From Branchiostoma floridae (lineage: Eukaryota > Chordata > Leptocardii > Amphioxiformes > Branchiostomatidae): DNA of 64,000 bases. The stretch covers positions 4,219,477 through 4,283,476 of the forward strand of contig NC_049997.1 of the NCBI RefSeq assembly GCF_000003815.2, read 5' to 3'. Shown piece after piece: positions 55,736 to 64,000 of the stretch (positions are counted from its first letter, which is position 1; each line of letters starts with the position of its first letter). A program made the translations under genes and the position numbers. The notes under the pieces were generated by a model. That model was not told the origin of the DNA. It saw only the letters and a list, made by a program, of their open reading frames with translations, and searched no databases.

Positions 55736-57660
55736 TAAGTTATCAGTCGGTTTAGCGGTACAGTGTGTTTTCTGTCTTTTCGAATAAACAAGAATGCAGT
55801 CAGAACAACATTTTATGAGTGAGAAAAATAAGACGTTTTCACAGAAAGTTGCATTGAGTTAGTCAAGTAGTCTCTTCAGTGTAGTGCCCTTAACTTTTCG
55901 ATTGTATTCTTCGCATTTCAATCAATTAAAAATCTCCCAAAACATTGGAGGATATTGAACCTCCAAAATGTTTTTATAGTGTCTGGTTTGTTCATTTATT
56001 TCGCATTGATGTATTGGGTAACATTACATGTACTTGTCATTTCTGCTCACTGTAAGTAAAAATGATAGGTATAGAAAACTGCGAAAGCACAAAGATATCA
56101 AATAGAACCTAAACCTCCGAATGAATTAATAACCTCTTTTATCAAAAATTAACCACATTAATAAGAACGAATTCTTGTCATGCATGTCCTATACTAACAA
56201 CTCTGAACTAAGCTTCCGATGATACCATCCTCCCAATCATTTCCTGCCACTGACAGTGTATATGTATAACTAAGAACACACAAGAACAAGACGCACCAAT
56301 CGAAAACCACCGTGCATGGACAGAAAAGGGATACTTTTCATTCATTGCTATAGCAGACCGACCCCATAAACGTACTTAAACGAAAAAGGTGCAGTACCAC
56401 CATATTCCGCAAGAGGCACTTCACCACGATCATGCAGACAAAATATCAACTGTATGTACAAGCTACCAAACACTGTATCCTCTACAGTTGTCGTGCAATA
56501 AAGTTCTTCTTCTTCTTCCTGCTATCTTGCCCATGAATTATGGAATCTATTCAGAAAAGGTGGTAAGAGTTTGGTTTTACCGGAAGATGAGCTTAGCCTA
56601 TCTCTAAACGACATAATTAGCGGAGAGTTGCATAATTTGTCTTCCTTTTTATTTTCTCGCAAAAGACGCTCAACCGCGAATGATGAACGATTATTACAGA
56701 AGAAGGCTGTTTTGGAAACATGTGTGGCCAACGATAAGAAGCTTATAACATCGCATGCCTGAAACAAATCCCAATTTTACGTCTTCAACATGTCTAGAAA
56801 GGTTTAGTTACCACAAAGCTTGCAGTATGATGTATATTTTGTATGGCCCCCTCTCCACAGTCCACTAGACGGCGATCGCGCTGCGCTCTCCCTGCGACCC
56901 AAAATAGGATATGTGTATCCTTCGCTTTCACACTGGGTATGTTATACAAAACGTAGAAGTGTGGCTGAGAAGACAACGAAACACACAAAATGTTAAAAGA
57001 TTCGTTTCTTTCTTACATAATTTGTTGAGCGATATGTCAAATTTTAGGTCGCATAGAGAGAGAGAGAGCGGCGAGTGTGCCGTCATAGTTGAAAGAGGAA
57101 ATAGTATTACTTACTCAATACACCCTCACACTCAGGGTTGACAATCACGGCAAAGCCTATGATATCACCCCTGACAACTCAGCCACAGTATTCGATTATT
57201 AGGGGTGCCTTGCTTATGAATATTAATGAGCTTGCCCTTATATGGGCAGTCAGCCGTTGGGGATCGGGCGTTGGCATGGTGAGCAAACAAAGTCATGGTA
57301 ATACGTAACATGATTGGCTGATAGCTTCCCAGCGGCCTTTGCGAGACAGCTTGCGACAACAACAAGCCCAAGAAAGGCCTATTCTCTGATTGGTCGACAG
57401 CTTGTTTGTGGCGACAATCATAATAGCCACTAATAGGGCATGGGATAGCAGGGCCCCATAAGGTAGTGCCGTTGAGGACCGGGCGTTAGGAGGATGACTC
57501 AATACAGCAAGGCAAATTTTGTGCTACTGAGCCGTCAACTTTTTTCACAAATGATGAAGTTCACGGTTTTGAGTAAACATGCACAAAGGCGAAATGTGAA
57601 GGCTCCTTTATTTTTTTTAACAATAAGCTCTTTCACACTTCACAGTACGCATGCGTAGCG
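55736..57660. other. No gene recognised
   Basis: Mixed AT-rich sequence. A LINE-like 3' tail (gtcgtgcaataaagttcttc, about 56492) is visible. At 57240-57495 two similar stretches (gccgttggggatcgggcgtt / gccgttgaggaccgggcgtt) form a direct repeat. Short frames at 56389-56767 are unrecognised. Confidence 0.45.
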
Positions 57661-57662
57661 AC

Positions 57663-57795
57663 TGGAATTGTGGGTAATATGTCAAAGGTGAAGGCCCCTG
57701 AGTTGCCCCTGATTTGCATAACAATGTCCAGAAGTGTTTCCATATGTCCCAGGGGTCTTTACCTTTGACATGTTACCCGCAATTCCTGTCCTACA
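57663..57795. mobile_element. Fold-back element
   Basis: ggaattgtgggtaatatgtc...ggcccctg pairs with caggggtctttacctttgac...cccgcaattcc. Related to the fold-back next to exon 6 of genes A and B. Confidence 0.7.
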
Positions 57796-58008
57796 AATGC
57801 GTGAAAGAGATTTTAGTTATCATTATCAAGAGCGTAATTGAAAAATGACCATGCCCAGTTCGATTTACCTAACAATGTAACTTGTGTTGTTTATATCTCA
57901 AGTTAAAATCATCAAGACTGCGTAAAATAGTTTTTGCATTTGGCAAGATCATACATCAATTTTGTACAGTGGATGAAATCATAGAGAAACTAGAGTTCGG
58001 CGACCTCA

Positions 58009-59050
58009 TACCTCCATGAAAATTTAAAGCTTTTGTAAATTTCATGCAATTGACTAACACATTAACATAATTTATGCATGGCGTTGTTCAGCATTGGCTA
58101 ACGTACACATGTCACAATTATAAAATTCCCATTATTAATCATAAAGCAGTTTTGCAATTTTTACATAAATTATGCAAATAAGTTGCCATTACCATATTTG
58201 GTATCTGCTTATATTCCACCTATCATAATTAACATCTGTTACATGTATTAAAGTCTAGTTATTGAAAACAACGGAATTATACAATTTCCTCATTAATTAT
58301 GCAAATCAACTCCTCATTTGCATACCATGTATATCATTATGAACATCTTTGCCTAGGTGCCCGCATGCCTAATATGATGCCAATCCGTCAATCATTTCTG
58401 CATTTATCCTCTTTGGAATGTCTTGACAAAAATGCCCCTGCAGTTCCCAAATTAAATGTTAGGGGGCTGAAATTTGCCCCACTTTGTCATGACACTGAAA
58501 GCTATCTACCACCCAAATGTCAAGACCATATAACATCTGGGACAAGAGTTACATAGAAAAAACTGCTATGATAGAATATTCTCATTAATTATGCAAATGT
58601 ACTCCTATTATGCATAATTGGTATTTCACTTTGTACAACATTGTCTAAGGTACCTACATACCAAAAATCATGAAAATCCGTTGTTCCCTTTTTGAGTTAT
58701 CGTCTTCAGAAGTTTTTGACAAAAATGCCCCTGCTATCCCCAAACTAGCCGCTAGGGGGCCCAAACTTTTTTCACTTCTTTCTGAGCACAAGAGCTATCT
58801 AATACTCTAAAATCTTGACCATAGCTTGTTCAGAACACGAGATAGCAAAAACGGAAGTTGCGCTGCAGTACCAAGGGAAGCCGCTAGGGGGCCCAAAATC
58901 TAATCACTTCCAGCTTTCATCACACCCCAGCAACACACTAAGTATGAAACTAATCCATCCAGCCGTTCCTGAGTTATCTAGTTGACAGACACACACACAC
59001 ACACACAAACGCTGATGAAAATATAACCTCCATGACATTTCATGGAGGTA
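58009..59050. mobile_element. Dispersed repeat with TACCTCCATGAAA ends, copy 2
   Basis: Co-linear over about 1.04 kb with 14981-16052, with the same inverted ends and an (AC)n tract at about 58990-59008. Apparent peptides are shared between copies only because the repeat is. Confidence 0.8.
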
Positions 59051-60012
59051 AAAACGACAATAGTCTAACGATTTATAGTTTTACTGCCTTTCTTTATTCT
59101 TTCAAGGTGTCATTCCGAAAGCTTCTTACAAAACCTCAAGTGGTAAAACAGAAAAATAAAAATCTAAGAAAAATGTTGCCTCAAAACTAAAATATAAAGA
59201 ATTATTTCAAGTTCTTTTTACTGTATGTATTAAAGTAGCAGTTACAGAAAATTATATGTAATTATGAAAACAAAATTTATCAGGGATAATTAGTGAAAGT
59301 TCAGTTGATAATACGATCACGGGTTTGCGACTTATCAAACCTTATCTTCAAATAGTCAAGATGCCCCATGAACTTTGTCCTATATGAATCCACACGACGC
59401 TGTGACTATCAATCCATACCGCTATTACTCGGAAATAGTTCCAAGTCCTCTAGTTCTTTAAATCATAGTGTTTACAGACGTCGTTTGCCGGTCTAGACTG
59501 TACGGCGCCCAGACGAAATTCCACAATCCACTTTTACCCACTGCACTGGGAAACACATATCATTGTTGGTAATAGAATAAATAACGCATATTGCAAAATA
59601 ATAAATCCTTACCATCCGTTGTGCATAAGTGCAATGAATAAATATAACGCAGAGGGACGTATAGATCCAATAAAGGGGATATGTCGTTGATGTTTGGGTT
59701 CGTCTGCGGCGTTGCTGCGATCAAAATTGAATTTGTGTTACCCTTGGCTTTACAATGTGAAGGACATATTAAGAAGACAACAAAACAAAAATGAAATTTG
59801 TTGAGTACGCTGTCAAATTGCCTGACCACAGTGACGCTAAAATCGGACCTCAGTGATATAAGGTTCCCTTTAAATCTTACACTAATTGTCACATTGACTT
59901 GACTTGACTTAACTTTATCCTCTTTGCCCCATTGAGAGCACAAGGCCTCATTGTCTCGGCATCACCTTTTCGGTCTCTTTTAATCTTTCCATGATGTGTT
60001 TTAATGTTTTAG
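59051..60012. other. No gene recognised
   Basis: AT-rich sequence; a 127-codon open frame on the minus strand (59560-59943) has no recognisable motif or splice context. Confidence 0.4.
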
Positions 60013-60590
60013 AATTGTCATATTATTCCACTTCATAATGGATTGTTCGACCTACGAAGAAGACCGTCAAAAGTTATTACAATCTATTGAATGTAAGTCC
60101 GATATTGTACTGCAACATACCAAGACAGAGCCATTCAATATGATATTATCATGTCCTGTTCATATATCTGCCTACGTAGGGCAACTCCTTGCAAAAACAA
60201 TGCTATATTGACGTAATGTTCTGAAGTATTTTATTCTATTTTATTTATTTTATTTATTTGCCAATGATACAACTCATTACACGGATCTGCCTAGGCAGCT
60301 TTGGGCTGGTAGTGGCAGATCCACAGAGATACAGACGAACATACATCATCGGTCGACGTGATCGCACATGTTCGCACATGTTTACACACGACGGGGTTAT
60401 ACCGCCCCTTACGGGGTGACATACCCTTTCATATAGCTTTTATGATATCAACCAGATTGTTTATGCTGTTACATTAGATTTAAAGTTGTTAGATATTTGC
60501 AATAGTATGTAGTTCACATCTCACGTATATTCAGATTGCCATACATTATACCTGTTACATGTACAATTGTCGTGCAATTAAGTTCTATGT
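60013..60590 (+). mobile_element. Decayed LINE 3' end
   Basis: 'HFIMDCSTYE' at about 60031-60060 matches the 'HCVMDCSRYD' segment of the LINE tail at 1593-1961; the frame then breaks. About 520 bp downstream is a tail 'acaattgtcgtgcaattaag' typical of these LINE 3' ends. Confidence 0.5.
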
Positions 60591-61820
60591 ATTCTAATAC
60601 GACGTTTTTATTGCATCCCCTGACGTAGATACTGTTGTTGGTTGTGTTTGTGTGTTCACCTCCATAACAGTCAACTCAAAATGGTGGATTTTCTATGTAG
60701 GTAGTTTTAGGCCTTTAACCTTATTCCAGAGCTCATGGCTTGGTGTCACGTCAGGAAGTAAAATATACCAAAGAAGTTACCCAATCAAAAATGGAAGTGC
60801 ACAAAAAAGCCGTAAACCATCAGTCGGGGCCTTTTTTTTCAACTATGACATTCACTGTAGTATTAGCAACTCCGGTTTACCCATGCATTTACTTGAATAA
60901 AACATAACAAAAAGAGATTTCTTACAAAATAGAGACATTAGTGCTAAATAATCAGCCGGGTTTGGGACTGTACAGGGGCTACCATTTTGATGGCTACAGA
61001 ATATGAATTTAAGTTGGTCTTGACCAGACTGTGGCGGGAAGGTTTTAGAAGTACATGTTAGCGTCTGTGAGTGACTGATTGAGCTTGCAAAATGGGTTTG
61101 TGTCAGTTCGAGTCAACCTTGAACGTTTAACGAACAATAAGTATAGAAATCAGTTCTTCCCTCAAACAGTACAAAAATCCGTCTCAGCATTTTTCATAAA
61201 GGCCGTAGAGACAGTGAACTGTTTTTTTTTCACTGCGTCTAGGGCACAGTGCCTGTGTTGGAAGACCCCCCCCCCCCCCCGACATGAACTGACTTTAACC
61301 AAAATGGTGCATAGTCAAAGCAGGAAAGAAAAATAATAGACCATTTGGCCAACTTGTACAATTTTCCAACACCAAGTGGGGCCCTATATCCCAAAGTTGA
61401 TTTACGGACGTTGTTTCGCAGTGTGGCCAAGAAGTTATCTGAAAAACGACCTTTATTGAGCATTCTTACTTACATGCTTACAAACATACTGTACAATTTT
61501 AGTATTCTTACAATACCATAGTTTGGCATATTCGTTCGGCTTTTTTGTCGGTGATGGTAAATCTTAATCTTAGAATATACAATACTACGCATGTGTCAAA
61601 AGTTAGGGGAACTGCTTCCTTATTGAACGGCCCGAGTAGACATTTCGAAGCTTGATATATTAGACTGGAAGTCCGTAAAGGTCCCTGAAGTGTTTTCTGC
61701 CGGAAATGGTGGTCAGAATGGACCGGTTACAAGATGCAAGCAGACACAACGTGAATAATTAATGTGTACAACGTTCTCTTGGTCAGAAAACTGTTAAGGA
61801 GGAACGTACTCATTGAAATC
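60591..61820. other. No gene recognised
   Basis: No exon-like frame or clear repeat family; a C14 homopolymer at about 61267. Isolated frames at 60652 and 61079 have no recognisable motif. Confidence 0.4.
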
Positions 61821-61950
61821 AGCACAAGATGGTCTTGTGGCTAAGGTTATTGACTTGAAAGCTAAGCTAAGGTTCTGGGTTGATGAACCTATTTTCGGTA
61901 AGGGAAAGGCCATTGTATGAAAGTCTCCTGATGTTCCTTGGTTACGATTT
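61821..61950 (+). mobile_element. Degenerate tRNA-like SINE head
   Basis: gatggtcttgtggctaaggt followed by ggttctgggttgatgaacc and gggaaaggcc: decayed A-box, B-box and body of a tRNA SINE. Confidence 0.4.
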
Positions 61951-62405
61951 GGATAAAAATGTCCCCTTTGGGTAGTGTGAGGGCTGTTTTTGCACCCCTA
62001 CTAAGCCCAGTTCTACAACCTGCAGCTACTGGGATATTTTGGGGGGCTGAGCATATTTAACTCGAAGTTGAAATCAAGTCGGGACCCGGTAACAAAAAGA
62101 TACATATAGTACTACTACGTACACATTACTTTCTTTTACTTACTTACTTTATCGAGGGAACAGAAGGGACTTAATGAATGCGTATTTCTTGAGGAGTTTT
62201 AACTTAACGGCCATCCTGCCCATAAAGGTGAATCGATTCTTGTTATCTACACTTACCAAACGGTGCAAAATGGCGACTAAGTTAAGGTACAGCCACTTTT
62301 GCAGCTGTGCCCGTAGGGGCGTAGTCCTGGCCGGAATTTGGGGCCACAAAGTTGTCCTGGTGGACTGCCGTATACACGGGGAGGTACCTAGGTATTTCGT
62401 AAAGG

Positions 62406-62706
62406 TGGGGTCACACCTGCGTACATATTCAAGTCCGTATGAGGCGCGCATGGAGTATTTGCCTCCACCAGGCTCCACAGGTCGTTGTAAAAATAATAGA
62501 AATTGGACAAACGTAAACAGGTAACATGTCAGACGAGTTAGCTGGGTCGCTAACCATACATCTCGGTCAGCTAACTCATCTGGCATGTTATGTATCTATA
62601 TTTGTCCAATTTGTACTGTTTTTCCCGCGACCTATGGAGCCTGGTAGAGACTAAGAGCGTTATACGCACCTCAAACGGACTTGAATATATACGCATGTGT
62701 GACCCC
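62406..62706. mobile_element. 301-bp fold-back element
   Basis: Ends ggggtcacacctgcgtacat / attcaagtccg and cggacttgaatatatacgca / tgtgtgacccc. A central pair, gacgagttagctggg and cagctaactcatctgg, makes almost the whole element palindromic. Same family as the outer element at 52133-52695. Confidence 0.85.
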
Positions 62707-63302
62707 AACTTAACTACGATACGGCGAATAGTTGTTCCCGGATTCCATGTCGATTTTTGTTATGAGTATGCCTAAAGATTCGAGCCCCGGCTGGGCGTGG
62801 CGACGTACAGAAGTTATAATGCGCCACAACTCTTCAACAATTTTGTGGTAATAATGCAATGTCACAGTTCTTTATTTATGTATTTGCTTCTTGTCTGTGA
62901 CACTCCATAACTTAATCGCAGCAAACAGACAGGTTAACTGTGCACTATATGATCTGTGACCGACTCCCAAGTGACGACCTGGAAATCTATTTTCAAAAAT
63001 CTAGGACACGAGAAGCTTCTTCCGGCACTTAAAAGAATCAAGTTGTCTCAACGGAGGATAAACGAAAACTATTGAATAATCCATCTTCTTTTCATGTGAG
63101 TGGGAGTATTTACACTTACACTAGTTGATGATTGACAAGAAAAGCGGCGATAGCAGGTCAAAGGGATCAGTTGAAAATAGTTTACTTATTCAGACTTAGA
63201 TACCCCCTTGTCTAGTGACACATTGGGTAGTCTCCAATTAGAGCGTTTTAGGGCAAGGATTTCCATTTCCTTGTTTTAGCTTGTCTATCAACAGACATTC
63301 CA

Positions 63303-63500
63303 ATACCCCCCTCACATTAGGTGAAAATCGATCGGACGACGAATCTGCGAGCTCTAAATTACAAGGAGGCATGACCCAGTCGGGAAGGGGGAGGGGATAC
63401 TCTGCCATTTCTTCGTCGGCAGCAGGGTCATGCCTCCTCGTAATTTAGAGCTCGCAGACTCGTCGTCCGATCGATTTTCGCCTAATGTGAGGGGGGTATA
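63303..63500. mobile_element. 198-bp fold-back element with near-perfect arms
   Basis: ataccccc(c)tcacattagg...cgatcggacgacga...gaggcatgaccc pairs over about 75 bp with gggtcatgcctcctcg...tcgtcgtccgatcgattttc...ggggggtat. One arm of the same family is at about 45720-45775. Confidence 0.9.
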
Positions 63501-64000
63501 AGCACATGTCCTGTGTACTTTAGTCTTCTTTCTGTGATGGTGGTGAAAGAGGTATTGTCTCACTCCTTTGATACACTTCCTCGTTATAATTTTATCTTTG
63601 CATGTTATGTTGTGTATCTTTCGGAGCCAATGTTAAATATCTAAGTTTCTTTTCATTTTTGTGGTGGTGTTTCAGTCTCACTGGTAAAGAGTGCAGTGAG
63701 GAGTACTTCAGTAAAAACAAACAAGTTCCATGGTAGTGACATTGGTTTGACGGATTGAATTGAGCATTGGTGGCTATCATAACCACAAGAGACCACAAAG
63801 ACAAGAGGGACACAAGTCCGTACGAGGTTTAGATGAACAGCTCGATGTGACTTAAAAAAAATCTTCGATGTGGCACCACGTCGCTTAACGGTTTACCGGT
63901 AGGATGTTTGAAACAAAGCCTAGAGGTCCTGAGCTCTAATCTCCTGACATGCTCCGATGTTGTTACGGTCCTTGGTGAAGGCAAGTAAAGCGTCTAATCT
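63501..64000. other. Right edge, no gene recognised
   Basis: A possible decayed tRNA-SINE head near 63885-63960 (gtcgcttaacggtt ... gagctctaatctcc). Nothing else is supported. Confidence 0.35.

Overview
The window is animal nuclear DNA, most likely from a lancelet (amphioxus, Branchiostoma). Genes are split by spliceosomal introns, about half of the recognisable sequence is transposon debris (Penelope-like fragments, LINE tails, a tRNA-headed SINE, many fold-back and TIR elements), there are long microsatellites and two runs of N, and the gene content (TLR with a single C-terminal cap, ependymin-related protein, tandem short-chain dehydrogenases) suits a lancelet draft assembly. Species assignment is inference; no database was searched.

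Layout. 1-5.2 kb: repeats, a LINE reverse-transcriptase tail and one orphan exon. 5.6-9.2 kb (minus): a Toll-like receptor carrying three independent lesions, namely a frameshift in the LRR array, a 431-bp hAT-type MITE with a perfect 8-bp target duplication, and an in-frame TGA at a usual TIR Cys position; its present stop codon lies in a Penelope-derived insertion. 9.2-17.2 kb: repeats only. 17.2-24.8 kb (plus): a twelve-exon gene with two tandem ependymin-related (EPDR1-like) domains and a hydrophobic tail whose end and stop codon lie inside a MITE. 25.2-26.6 kb: nested DNA transposons.

26.7-55.2 kb: a cluster of three paralogous genes for bacterial-type D-beta-hydroxybutyrate dehydrogenase (SDR family). 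Genes A (36.8-26.7 kb) and B (46.6-39.9 kb) are tandem on the minus strand; gene C (47.8-55.2 kb) runs the other way, head to head with B across 1.2 kb. All three share the same nine-exon, same-phase structure, and in each the first exon encodes only a short basic/hydrophobic leader that reads as a mitochondrial targeting sequence. Gene B has no ATG in its Rossmann exon and needs that leader exon. Gene A has a +2 shift in a G8 run that replaces the canonical C-terminus. A further leader exon, broken by a 953-bp transposon, sits between A and B. The likely common job is mitochondrial interconversion of 3-hydroxybutyrate and acetoacetate; targeting and activity are inferred.

55.2-64 kb: no gene recognised; dispersed repeats, fold-back elements, LINE and SINE remnants.
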